A DNA stretch of 64,000 nt. It comes from Azospirillum sp. TSA2s. Lineage in GTDB: Bacteria > Pseudomonadota > Alphaproteobacteria > Azospirillales > Azospirillaceae. Below are positions 34,036 through 42,199 of this stretch, piece by piece; position 1 is the first letter of the stretch; each line of letters begins with the position of its first letter. Where the stretch lies: assembly GCF_004923315.1 (NCBI RefSeq), contig NZ_CP039647.1:434001-498000 (forward strand). Direction: 5' to 3'. Position numbers and translations under genes: made by a program. The notes under the pieces were generated by a model, which made no database searches, had not been told where the DNA came from, and saw only the letters and a list, made by a program, of their open reading frames with translations.

Positions 34036-34913
34036 GCGCGCCGCTCCGATCCGAACAGCCCGGTGGGTCGTACGACCAGCACCAGGACGATGATGACGAA
34101 GGCGACCCCGTAGCCCCAGCTTCCCCCGCCCGGCACGAAGGTGGCGGTCAGGTTCTCCGCCGCCGACAGCAGCACCGCGCCGATCAGCGCCCCGCCGATG
34201 CTCCCGAGCCCGCCCAACGCCACGATGGCGAAGGCGCGCATCACCAGATCGACGCCGACCAGCGGCTGGACATAGAGGATCAGCGCCACCAGACCGCCGC
34301 TGACGCCCGCCGTCAGTCCGCCGATCAGGAAGGACAGGCGGAACATCCGCGTGACGTCCACCCCCGCCAGAACCGCCAGCTGCGGGTCGTCGGCGGCCAG
34401 ACGCAGCAGCAGCCCCTGGCGGGTGTGCCGCATGAACCAGATCATCCCGGCATAGAGCGCGATGCCGACCAGCAGCACGACCAGATTGTTGCCCGGAACG
34501 ATGACGTCGCCGAGCTGCAGCGGCGGCAGCAGGGGCGGGGCGTGCATCACGCGGGCATCCGGCGTCCAGGCGATCATCGCCAGATTGATCAGCAGGATCG
34601 ACAGCCCGATGGTGGCGAGGATCTGGTTGTGCTCGTCCTGTTTCAGCACCCTCGACAGGAATCCGTCGAAGACCAGCCAGGACAGCGCCGTCATCGCCAG
34701 ACCGGCGAGCAGCATGCCGGCCAGCGGCGGCACGCCCGCCGTCTCGTACAGGAAATAGGTCAGGAAGGCGCCCAGCATGACGAACTCGCCATGGGCGAAG
34801 TTGATGATGCCGGTGACGCCGAATTCCAGGGTGAGGCCGGAGGCGATGGCGGCGTAGAGCCCGGCGGTGGTCAGGGCCAGCAGCAGGGATTGGGCCAGGA
34901 GCGTGGTTTCCAT
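34032..34913 (-). CDS. ABC importer permease, LivH type
   Basis: A 293-residue membrane protein with about eight hydrophobic segments. The LivH hallmark TGIINFAHGEFVMLGAFLTY lies near residue 35, and the docking block FAIVALGGLGSIGGALIGAV near residue 232. It forms the translocation channel with LivM. It follows the acyl-CoA dehydrogenase gene after 12 bases, showing that transporter and enzymes are one operon. Confidence 0.93.
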   Translation of the reverse strand: METTLLAQSLLLALTTAGLYAAIASGLTLEFGVTGIINFAHGEFVMLGAFLTYFLYETAGVPPLAGMLLAGLAMTALSWLVFDGFLSRVLKQDEHNQILATIGLSILLINLAMIAWTPDARVMHAPPLLPPLQLGDVIVPGNNLVVLLVGIALYAGMIWFMRHTRQGLLLRLAADDPQLAVLAGVDVTRMFRLSFLIGGLTAGVSGGLVALILYVQPLVGVDLVMRAFAIVALGGLGSIGGALIGAVLLSAAENLTATFVPGGGSWGYGVAFVIIVLVLVVRPTGLFGSERRA

Positions 34914-34925
34914 CCGCGATTGTCC

Positions 34926-36107
34926 TCACATCCGGTCGATCAGGCTGCGCGCGATCTGGAGCCGCTGCATCTCCGAGGTGCCCTCGCCGATGCGGAAGCC
35001 GCGCGCGTCGCGATAGATGCGCTCCACCGGCAGGTCGGCCATGAAACCGGCCCCGCCGAAAATCTGGAGGACCCGGTCGGCCACCCGCCCGACCATCTCG
35101 GTGCAGTAGAGCTTGGCGCGCGAGGCGGCGATGCGGGCGTCGGTATGCCCTTGGTCCGACAGGCGCGCCGCCTTGGCGCAAAGCAGCCGGCCAGCGTCGA
35201 TCTCCACGTCGCAATCCGCCAGCATGAAGGCGATGGCCTGATGGTCGGCCAGCCGCCGCCCGAAAGTGGTGCGGTCGCGGGCATAGGGCACCGCCAGATC
35301 GATCAGCCGCTGGGCCATGCCGACGCAGCGGCAGGACACGAACAGCCGGTCGTTGTTGATAGTCGCCATCATCACGCCGAAGCCGGCGCCGGGCGCGCCC
35401 AGCACATGGTCGTCCGGCACGAAACAGTCGTCGAAGCTGAGCGCCGAGAGGTGGTAGCCGTGCCAGCCCAGCTTGCGGAAACGGCGCTCGATGGTGAAGC
35501 CCTGCGCCCCGCGCGGCACGATGAAGGTGGTCAGCCGTCCCTTCAGCGGCGCGTCGCGGTCGGTCACCGCCAGCACGATGGTGTGGTCGGCGGTCTCCGC
35601 ATGCGAGATGAAGGTCTTGGCACCCGACAGCCGCCAGCCGCCGTCGGTCCGCCGCGCCCGCGTCCGCAGCGCGTTCAGGTCGGACCCGGCGTCCGGCTCG
35701 GTCAGGGCATAGGCGACGGTGCGCTCGCCGCGCATCAGCGGCCCGACGAACCAGTCGCGCTGGGCCGCGTCGGCGAACAGCAGCGATCCCGGCAAATGGC
35801 CGCAGGCCTCGGCCAGTGGCATGCTGGTGTGGCCGGTCGCCTCGTCGATGGCCGAGATGGCGACCCGGCTCAACCCCGGCCCGCCGATGTCCTCCGGCAT
35901 GTTGTAGCCATAGATGCCGAGATCGGCGGCCGACTGGCGCAGGTCGCGCATCAGGCCGGGATCGACGTCGTCGGCGCGGTCCACCGCCTCCTCGTGCGGC
36001 CGCAGGGAGGTCTGGACGAAGCCGCTCACCGTGCGGACCAGCGCGTCGATTTCGGCGGCATCGTCGCCGGTGGTGGCGGCGGCATAGGTGGACAGGCTGT
36101 CGCTCAT
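34926..36107 (-). CDS. acyl-CoA dehydrogenase
   Basis: A 393-residue FAD enzyme that introduces a double bond at C2-C3 of an acyl-CoA. The FAD-binding blocks VAYALTEPDAGSDLNALRTR (about residues 130-149) and GAKTFISHAETADHTIVLA are clear, and the catalytic Glu sits in FRIGEGTSEMQRLQIARSLI (about 374) at the classical position. Located just after the acyl-CoA ligase gene with ATGA overlap, so ligase product feeds straight into it. Chain specificity is unknown. Confidence 0.93.
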   Translation of the reverse strand: MSDSLSTYAAATTGDDAAEIDALVRTVSGFVQTSLRPHEEAVDRADDVDPGLMRDLRQSAADLGIYGYNMPEDIGGPGLSRVAISAIDEATGHTSMPLAEACGHLPGSLLFADAAQRDWFVGPLMRGERTVAYALTEPDAGSDLNALRTRARRTDGGWRLSGAKTFISHAETADHTIVLAVTDRDAPLKGRLTTFIVPRGAQGFTIERRFRKLGWHGYHLSALSFDDCFVPDDHVLGAPGAGFGVMMATINNDRLFVSCRCVGMAQRLIDLAVPYARDRTTFGRRLADHQAIAFMLADCDVEIDAGRLLCAKAARLSDQGHTDARIAASRAKLYCTEMVGRVADRVLQIFGGAGFMADLPVERIYRDARGFRIGEGTSEMQRLQIARSLIDRM

Positions 36108-37693
36108 GATGGCTCCACCGTTTGGCTATCGGCCCAACTTTCGACCCAGCTTTCGATGGCGCCGCGCTGCACCTTGCCGGTGGTGGAGCGGACGATGCGC
36201 TCGGGCGGTACGAAGTGGATGGCCTTGGGTTGCTTGAATCCGGCCAGTTCCCGCCGGCACAGGGCGGACAGTTCGGCGGCCTCCAGGCGGGGGTTTGCCG
36301 ACACCACCACCGCCACGGGGATTTCGCCCCAGCGGTCGTCCTTCCGGCGCACGACCACGGCATCGCGCACGTCGGGATGCCCGACCAGAACGCGCTCAAT
36401 CTCCGCCGGGTAGATGTTCTCGCCGCCCGACTTGATCAGGTACTTGGCGCGGTCAACGAAATCGTAGAGCCCGTCCGGCCGGCGGCGGAGCAGGTCGCCC
36501 ATGTGGAACCAGCCGTTGCGGAAGTCCTGCCGAGTCGCCGCCTCGTTGTTCCAATAGCCGCTGAACAGCGTCGGGCCGCGCATGGCGAGTTCGCCGATGC
36601 CGCCGTCGGGAACGTCGTTGTCGTCCGGGTCGACCAGCCGGATTTCCGCCCCGACGCTCGGCGCCTTGCCGAGATCGTCGGTGGCGCCGCGGGGAAGCTG
36701 GCGGCCGGACAGCGGCGGAGTGCCGGTCTCGGTCGATCCGAAGCAGTTGAGGAAGTCGGCGCTCAGCAGTTCGCTCAGCCGCGCCACCTCGGCGGGCGGC
36801 GACAGGTCGGCCATCACGCCGCAGGTGCGCAGGCCGAGCGGCCTGACGTCGCGCCGTTCCAGCACCTCGATCATCCGGCCAAGCGTACCCGGCATGATCG
36901 ACACCCATTCGAACCGCTCGGTCTCGATCTTGTCGGCGATCCGGTCGGGATCGAAGGCGTCGAGCACGATCACCCGCCCGCCGGTCAGCAGGGCATAGTG
37001 CGCCGGCTCGGTGCCGCCCATGTGGTAGAGCGGCGGCCAGCACAGGTTCGTGTTGCCCGGCCGCACCCCCAGGTCGAACGGTGCCGCTGTCATGCGGGCC
37101 AGCTGGCTGCGATGGGTCAGCACCGCCCCCTTGGGCAGGCCGGTGGTGCCGCTGGTGTAGAGGATCAGCAGGGGATCCTCGGGCTCGGCGACGTCCGGCG
37201 GCGTGTCGGCGGGGGCGGCGGCGAGGCGCCTCTCCCACTCCGCGCCGAATTCGATCACCGGGATCCCGGCGGTAGCGGTATCCGACAGGATGCCCGCATG
37301 CCGGGGCGAGACCAGGATCGCCGTCGGCGCGACGAGGCCAATGCAGTGTTCCAGTTCGCGTGGGCTGAGGCGCCAGTTCTGGCAGGCGGTGATCGCTCCC
37401 AGCAGGGCGCAGGCAAGCTGCGTCTCGATGTATTCGAGCCGGTTCTCGGACAGCACGGCGACGCGGGCGCCGCGCGTCACCCCCAGTGCCGCCAGCGCCG
37501 AGGCGCTGCGGTTCACCCGTTCGGCCAGCTGGGCGAAGGTCAGGATGCGGACCTCGTCCTGGCCGTCATCCTCAATGGCGATGCGTTGCGGATAAAGCCG
37601 CGCGGTGGAAAGGAACAGGCTTCCCACGGTGGAGGCGGCGGCCCGCGCCACCAGTGCGGCGGCCGGTCGGTCCATGCCGGTTGTCAAACTCAT
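36104..37693 (-). CDS. acyl-CoA synthetase, AMP-forming
   Basis: A 529-residue ANL-superfamily ligase that activates a carboxylic acid to its CoA ester. The phosphate loop is LLILYTSGTTGLPKGAVLTH (about residues 177-196), with the AMP-binding NCFGSTETGTPP block, GDLLRRRPDGLYDFVDRAKY and the hinge/lysine region KSGGENIYPAEIERVL and STTGKVQRGAI. I chose the ATG at 37693 with GGAGG upstream rather than a TTG two codons earlier. A 103-bp AT-rich gap to the HMG-CoA-lyase-like gene holds a motif shared with the 45 kb promoter region, so this gene may have its own promoter. Confidence 0.92.
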   Translation of the reverse strand: MSLTTGMDRPAAALVARAAASTVGSLFLSTARLYPQRIAIEDDGQDEVRILTFAQLAERVNRSASALAALGVTRGARVAVLSENRLEYIETQLACALLGAITACQNWRLSPRELEHCIGLVAPTAILVSPRHAGILSDTATAGIPVIEFGAEWERRLAAAPADTPPDVAEPEDPLLILYTSGTTGLPKGAVLTHRSQLARMTAAPFDLGVRPGNTNLCWPPLYHMGGTEPAHYALLTGGRVIVLDAFDPDRIADKIETERFEWVSIMPGTLGRMIEVLERRDVRPLGLRTCGVMADLSPPAEVARLSELLSADFLNCFGSTETGTPPLSGRQLPRGATDDLGKAPSVGAEIRLVDPDDNDVPDGGIGELAMRGPTLFSGYWNNEAATRQDFRNGWFHMGDLLRRRPDGLYDFVDRAKYLIKSGGENIYPAEIERVLVGHPDVRDAVVVRRKDDRWGEIPVAVVVSANPRLEAAELSALCRRELAGFKQPKAIHFVPPERIVRSTTGKVQRGAIESWVESWADSQTVEPS

Positions 37694-37780
37694 GACCAAG
37701 CTCCTCCCTGCTTTTCATTGGATCGTTGAGGACTTTATTCCCTTTTTCGTCTTAATTATCGGCAGAGCAAATGATGTCGA

Positions 37781-37795
37781 ATATTCCGGTATGCA
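37781..37795 (-). promoter_or_regulatory. 15-bp motif shared with the 45 kb promoter region
   Basis: On the minus strand TGCATACCGGAATAT, about 90 bases upstream of the acyl-CoA synthetase start. The same motif with three differences in the centre (TGCATACGATAATAT) is at 44986-45000. The 37694-37796 gap is strikingly AT-rich for this window, as expected of a promoter. A site for the FCD regulator encoded at 49307 is possible. Confidence 0.4.
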
Positions 37796-37796
37796 C

Positions 37797-38714
37797 TCAA
37801 CGGGGATCTCCGGTGGGCTGCGCGTGGCTGCGTCTCAGCCACGGCATGGCCCGTCCGCCCAGCGGCCGGCCCAGCAGGCGTCCGGCGACATCCACCGCGT
37901 CGATCAGGGCAGGCAGATCGACGCCGGTGGCGAGGCCCGATTTCTCGGCCAGCAGCACCACGTCCTCGGTGGCGAGGTTGCCGGCGGCGCCGGGGGCGAA
38001 GGGGCAGCCGCCGATCCCGCCGGCGCTGGCGTCGAGCCGGCGGATGCCCGCCTCGATGGCGGCATGGGCGTTGGCGATGCCAAAGCCGCGCGTGTCGTGA
38101 AAATGCATGCCGATCCGCTCCGCCGGCAGGCTGGGAAGCAGCGCCCGCAGCAGGGCTGTCACCTGGCCGGGAGCGGCGGCGCCGATGGTGTCGGCGATCA
38201 CCACCTCGTCGGCGCCGATGGCGGCGAAGCGCTCCGCCAGACGGATGACGGCGGCCGGCTCCACCGGCCCTTCGAACGGGCATTCGAAGGCGACGGCGAC
38301 ATAGGCGCGCACGGCGATACCCGCCTCCAGGGCGCGGCCGATCACCTCCTCGGCGGCGGCGGTCGCCCGATCCAGCGTCATGTTGATGTTGCGCCGGTTC
38401 ATCTCCTCCGTCGCCGCCACCACTGTGGCGATCTGCGGCGTTCCGCAGGCCAGCGCCCGGTCCAGTCCGCGCCCATTCATGGCAAGGGCGGAGACCTCCA
38501 CACCCGGCAGGGAGCAGGTTCCGGCGATGATCTCCTCGGCATCGGCCATCTGCGGCACCGCCTTGGGCGAGGCGAAGCTGGCGGCCTCGATCCGCGTCAG
38601 CCCGGCCTCGGCCAGCCGCCGGATCAACTCCAGCTTGCCGGCGGTGGGAACGAGGATCGGCTGGTTCTGCAATCCGTCGCGCGGGGCGACCTCGGTCAAC
38701 AGCAGGCGGTCCAT
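37797..38714 (-). CDS. hydroxymethylglutaryl-CoA lyase-like enzyme
   Basis: A 305-residue DRE-TIM metallolyase. The N terminus LLLTEVAPRDGLQNQPILVP carries the Asp-Arg metal/substrate pair, HFHDTRGFGIANAHAAIEAG the two His metal ligands (about residue 228), and GGIGGCPFAPGAAGNLATED the HMG-CoA lyase signature with its catalytic Cys (about 255). It cleaves a 3-hydroxy-3-methyl-glutaryl-CoA-type ester to acetyl- or propionyl-CoA and a keto acid. It follows the CoA-transferase gene after three bases, suggesting that the transferase makes its CoA substrate. Confidence 0.9.
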   Translation of the reverse strand: MDRLLLTEVAPRDGLQNQPILVPTAGKLELIRRLAEAGLTRIEAASFASPKAVPQMADAEEIIAGTCSLPGVEVSALAMNGRGLDRALACGTPQIATVVAATEEMNRRNINMTLDRATAAAEEVIGRALEAGIAVRAYVAVAFECPFEGPVEPAAVIRLAERFAAIGADEVVIADTIGAAAPGQVTALLRALLPSLPAERIGMHFHDTRGFGIANAHAAIEAGIRRLDASAGGIGGCPFAPGAAGNLATEDVVLLAEKSGLATGVDLPALIDAVDVAGRLLGRPLGGRAMPWLRRSHAQPTGDPR

Positions 38715-38717
38715 GGC

Positions 38718-39932
38718 TTACCCCACCCGTCCGGCACGGCGCAGTTCGCCGATGCGTTCGGGCCCGTAGCCCAGCAGCGTTTCCAGAACGGCGTCGGTGT
38801 CGTGGCCCAGTTCCGGCGGGGCGGTGAAGCGGTCGGGCTGGCGACCGGACAGCTTGCCCCCCGAAAGTTTGATCGGGTTGCCCGGCATTCTCACCGTGCC
38901 GCCCTGCGGCAGCGGCACCTCCACCACCATGTCGCGGGCGACCACCTGGGGATCGGACATCGCCTGGGCGAAATCGTTGACCGGGCCGCAGGGCACCCGC
39001 GCTTCGCGCAGCCGGGCGAGCCAGTTGGCGGAGCTGTCCTTGACCAGTTCCTCCCCGACGATGCGCTCGATCCGCTCCTTGTCGGCGTAGCGGCCGGGTT
39101 GCAGGCGGTAGTCCGGTGCTTCCAACTCCGGCCGCCCGATGACCGGCAGCAGCCGCTCGAAGAAGGCGTCGCCGATGCAGGCGATGATGATGTGGCCGTC
39201 GGCGGTCCTGAAGGTGTTGTAGGGAACATGGACGAAATGGCCGTTGCCCAGCCGTTCCGGCACATGCCCGGACATCAGGTGCATCGTGCCCATGTAGTTG
39301 AGCAGCGAGATCTGCACGTCCAGCATCGACACGTCGACATGGCGGCCGACGCCGGTCCGCTCCCGCTCCTGCAACGCGGCGAGCACACCCAGCGCGCCGA
39401 ACAGCCCGCCGCCCAGATCGCCGATGGGAATGCCGGAGCGCAGCGGCGGCCCGTCGGGCAGGCCGGTGATGCTCATGCCGCCGCCCATCGCCTGCACCAC
39501 CTGATCGAATGCGGGCCGGTTCGGATCGGGACCGTCGCCGCCGAAGCCGGTGACCGAACAGGTGACGATGCGCGGATTGACGGCCGACAGCGACGCGAAG
39601 TCGATGCCCAGCCGCTCCGTCACGCCGGCGCTGAAATTGTCGAACACCACGTCGCTCTTGCGGACGAGGTCGAGGAAGACCGTGCGCCCCTCCTCGCTTT
39701 TCAGGTCGATGCAGACGCTGCGCTTGCCGCGGTTGAGCGTGAGGAAGTAGGCGCCCATGCCGTGGCGGGAATAGTCGGGATCGCCGGCCAGCAGTTGCCG
39801 CGTTCCTTCGCCCCGGCCCGGCGGTTCGACCTTGATCGTCTCGGCCCCCAGATCGGTCAGCAGCATGGTGCCGTAGGGACCGGACAACATGTGCGTCAGG
39901 TCGATCAGCCGGATGCCGTTCAGTGGTGCCAT
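38718..39932 (-). CDS. CoA transferase, family III (CaiB/BaiF type)
   Basis: A 404-residue family III CoA-transferase. The N-terminal LIDLTHMLSGPYGTMLLTDL and GAETIKVEPPGRGE, LNRGKRSVCIDLKSEEGR and DVVFDNFSAGVTERLGI blocks are typical; the catalytic Asp of the family lies near residue 165 in the IPIGDLGGGLFGALG region. It moves CoA between carboxylic acids. First gene of the minus-strand operon, about 50 bases downstream of a strong sigma-54 promoter, and divergent from the sigma-54 activator gene. Its product probably feeds the HMG-CoA-lyase-like enzyme. Confidence 0.92.
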   Translation of the reverse strand: MAPLNGIRLIDLTHMLSGPYGTMLLTDLGAETIKVEPPGRGEGTRQLLAGDPDYSRHGMGAYFLTLNRGKRSVCIDLKSEEGRTVFLDLVRKSDVVFDNFSAGVTERLGIDFASLSAVNPRIVTCSVTGFGGDGPDPNRPAFDQVVQAMGGGMSITGLPDGPPLRSGIPIGDLGGGLFGALGVLAALQERERTGVGRHVDVSMLDVQISLLNYMGTMHLMSGHVPERLGNGHFVHVPYNTFRTADGHIIIACIGDAFFERLLPVIGRPELEAPDYRLQPGRYADKERIERIVGEELVKDSSANWLARLREARVPCGPVNDFAQAMSDPQVVARDMVVEVPLPQGGTVRMPGNPIKLSGGKLSGRQPDRFTAPPELGHDTDAVLETLLGYGPERIGELRRAGRVG

Positions 39933-39983
39933 GCCCGTCGCCCCAGATGCTTCGTTTGCGGAATGTTTGTTCGCTTATCAAAC

Positions 39984-39999
39984 AGCAAGCGCTGTGCCA
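39984..39999 (-). promoter_or_regulatory. sigma-54 (RpoN) promoter of the CoA-transferase operon
   Basis: The minus strand reads TGGCACAGCGCTTGCT. It matches the -24/-12 consensus TGGCAC-N5-TTGCT with the invariant GG and GC spaced by ten bases. It lies about 50 bases from the start codon at 39932 and faces away from the gene for a sigma-54 activator. Confidence 0.88.
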
Positions 40000-40065
40000 G
40001 TCTGTTGGCGGGTAGGTTTCTTCTTCTTTTTCAATGCATTGGCAAACTGCGGTACGGGAAAGGGC

Positions 40066-40137
40066 GTTTCATGAAACAGGTGGCGTGTCGCGATGAAACG
40101 TGTCATGAAACGTTTGTTTGCAACGCAGATGAAACGT
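40066..40137. promoter_or_regulatory. upstream activator sites for the sigma-54 regulator
   Basis: GTTTCATGAAAC at 40066-40077 is a perfect 12-bp palindrome. A variant GTGTCATGAAAC follows within 40 bases, and the half-site ATGAAACG occurs two more times up to about 40137. The cluster is 65-150 bases upstream of the -24 box of the divergent promoter, the normal distance for enhancer binding by a PrpR/NtrC-type protein. Confidence 0.7.
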
Positions 40138-40197
40138 GGCGGTCCCGGCGCCATGCCGCCGGCCCCTTCGAGGGGCGATGGCCGGGAGGAAGGAACC

Positions 40198-42192
40198 ATG
40201 CCGATGGCGCTGGGCTATCCGAACAGCGGGCGGTTGCGGCTGTGCTTTCTCAGCTACCGCCATCTAACCCGTCTGGCCCGCGCGGTGTTGGACGAATATG
40301 CCCAGCGTGCCGAGATCGAGGTGATCGACCAAGCTTATGAGGCGGCATTGGCCGTGGCGCGGGAGCGCGAGGCGTCGGGTGCGGTGGACGCCTTCGTCAG
40401 CGCCGGCGCCAATGCCAGCTACCTGCGCAGCACCGTGAAGTCGCCGGTCGCCACCATCAAGGTCGACGGCTACGACATCCTGCTGGCGCTGCTGAAGGCG
40501 CGGGAGCGGTCGAACCGGGTCGGTATCGTCATGCACCGCCGCATCATCCCGGAACTGGACGCCATCAAGGGGCTGCTGCGGACCGAGGTGGAGCAGGGCT
40601 GCTACGAGACACCGGACGAGGCCGTCGCCTGCGTCAAGGGCATGGCTGAGCGCGGCTTTCCCGTCATCATCGGGTCGAGCGTGGTGGTCGAGGCGACCGA
40701 GCGGCTGGGAATGGAGGGCATCCTGGCCTATTCGGTGGCGGGCGTGCGCCAGGGGCTGGACGACGCGCTGGAAATGGCCCGCATCGCCCGGCTGGAAAAT
40801 GCACGCTACAGCCAGTTGAACGGCGTCCTCCAGAATGTTCAGGAAGCGGTGCTCGCAGTCGATCCGGCCGACCGGGTGACGGCGGTCAATCCGGCGATGG
40901 AAGCCCTGCTGGGCTTTCCCCCGAACGCCATTCTCGGCAGGGTCGCGGCGGAGGTGGCGCCGGAACTGTCGTTGCGCGGAGTGCTGGGCAGCGGCGAGGC
41001 GGAAAAGGGCAGTGTCCTGACGTTCCGCCGCCGCGACTGGATCGCCAACCGCATCCCGATCCGCGAGCATGGGCAGGTCACCGGTGCCATGATCACGGTC
41101 TACGACGCCCGCGCCATCAGCGAGGCGGACGTCAGCCTGCGGTCCCAGACCCGGCGGCGCCCCAACCGGATGACCCGCTACACACTCGACGACATCCGCG
41201 GCGACAGTCCGGCCATCGAGCAGGCACGAGCCACGGCGCGGCGCTTCGCGGCGAGCGACCTGACGGTGCTGATCTCCGGAGACAGCGGGACGGGGAAGGA
41301 ACTGTTCGCCCAGGCCATCCACAATCTCGGCCCGCGCTCCGGCCGCCCCTTCGTGGCGATCAACTGCTCGGCCTTTCCGGATTCCCTGCTGGAATCGGAG
41401 CTGTTCGGCCATGAGGAGGGGGCCTTCACCGGGGCCCGCAAGGGCGGCAAGGTCGGGCTGTTCGAGGCGGCGCACACCGGCACGCTGTTCCTCGACGAGA
41501 TCGGCGACATGCCGCTGGCCCTGCAAACCCGGCTGCTGCGCGTGCTTCAGGAGCGCGAGATCGTGCGTCTGGGCAGTGTCGTGCCGGTTCCGGTCGATCT
41601 GCGGGTGATCGCGGCCACCCATCAGCCATTGGAGGAACTGGTGCCGCAGCGCGCGTTCCGGGCCGACCTGCTTTACCGGCTGAACACGCTGCGCCTGCGC
41701 CTGCCGCCGCTGTGCGACCGGGTGGAGGATGTGCCGGTGCTGGCCGAGGGGTTCGTCGCCGCCTGCCTGGAGCGCACCGGGATCCGGCTGGCGCCTTCGG
41801 TCGTCGTCGAGCCTTTGAAATCCCGGCTCGCCAGCTACCGTTGGCCGGGCAACGTGCGCGAACTGGAGAATATCTGCGAGCGTCTGACCATGCTTGTTCT
41901 GCAATTCGGCACCGTCGAGGACATTCCCGCCGGGATTCTGCGTCATGACTGTCCTGAGCTGTTTCTCGAACCGCCTGGGCAGGACAGGCCGGCCGGCGGG
42001 AACGGGCATGGGGCTGCGGGCCAGGACAGCGGCGACGCGCGCGCCGCCATCGAAAGCGCCTTGTCCCGCACCCACGGCAATCGGGCGGAGGCGGCGCGCG
42101 CTCTGGGCATCAGCCGGGCGACGTTGTGGCGGCGCATGCGCCAGCTTGGTCTCGGCGGTTCCGCGGATGGCGAGGATGCCGCAAGGGATTAG
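40198..42192 (+). CDS. sigma-54-dependent transcriptional activator, PrpR type
   Basis: A 664-residue enhancer-binding protein in three parts. An N-terminal PrpR_N sensor domain (about residues 10-190) binds a CoA-pathway intermediate in relatives, and a PAS-like segment (about 205-310) follows. The AAA+ domain has Walker A SGDSGTGKELFAQAI (about 360), the sigma-54 contact loop in ELFGHEEGAFTGARKGG and Walker B GTLFLDEIGDM. The C-terminal Fis-type helix-turn-helix is GNRAEAARALGISRATLWRR. Start at 40198 has GGGAGGAAGGA upstream; longer starts at 40093 and 40129 would run through the operator repeats. It should activate the operon starting at 39932 and perhaps the 42-49 kb set. Confidence 0.93.
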   Translation: MPMALGYPNSGRLRLCFLSYRHLTRLARAVLDEYAQRAEIEVIDQAYEAALAVAREREASGAVDAFVSAGANASYLRSTVKSPVATIKVDGYDILLALLKARERSNRVGIVMHRRIIPELDAIKGLLRTEVEQGCYETPDEAVACVKGMAERGFPVIIGSSVVVEATERLGMEGILAYSVAGVRQGLDDALEMARIARLENARYSQLNGVLQNVQEAVLAVDPADRVTAVNPAMEALLGFPPNAILGRVAAEVAPELSLRGVLGSGEAEKGSVLTFRRRDWIANRIPIREHGQVTGAMITVYDARAISEADVSLRSQTRRRPNRMTRYTLDDIRGDSPAIEQARATARRFAASDLTVLISGDSGTGKELFAQAIHNLGPRSGRPFVAINCSAFPDSLLESELFGHEEGAFTGARKGGKVGLFEAAHTGTLFLDEIGDMPLALQTRLLRVLQEREIVRLGSVVPVPVDLRVIAATHQPLEELVPQRAFRADLLYRLNTLRLRLPPLCDRVEDVPVLAEGFVAACLERTGIRLAPSVVVEPLKSRLASYRWPGNVRELENICERLTMLVLQFGTVEDIPAGILRHDCPELFLEPPGQDRPAGGNGHGAAGQDSGDARAAIESALSRTHGNRAEAARALGISRATLWRRMRQLGLGGSADGEDAARD

Positions 42193-42199
42193 CGGCGCA

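Noticed and set aside
33067..36399. A 1110-codon open frame on the minus strand
   Set aside because: Only its last 322 codons are the LivM-type permease. The rest is read-through in the wrong phase over LivH, acyl-CoA dehydrogenase and ligase genes, a common effect in high-GC DNA.
37756..39981. A 741-codon minus-strand open frame and a 911-codon plus-strand one (37605-40340)
   Set aside because: Both lie across the HMG-CoA-lyase-like and CoA-transferase genes in other phases, are rich in Arg/Ala/Gly/His and match no domain.
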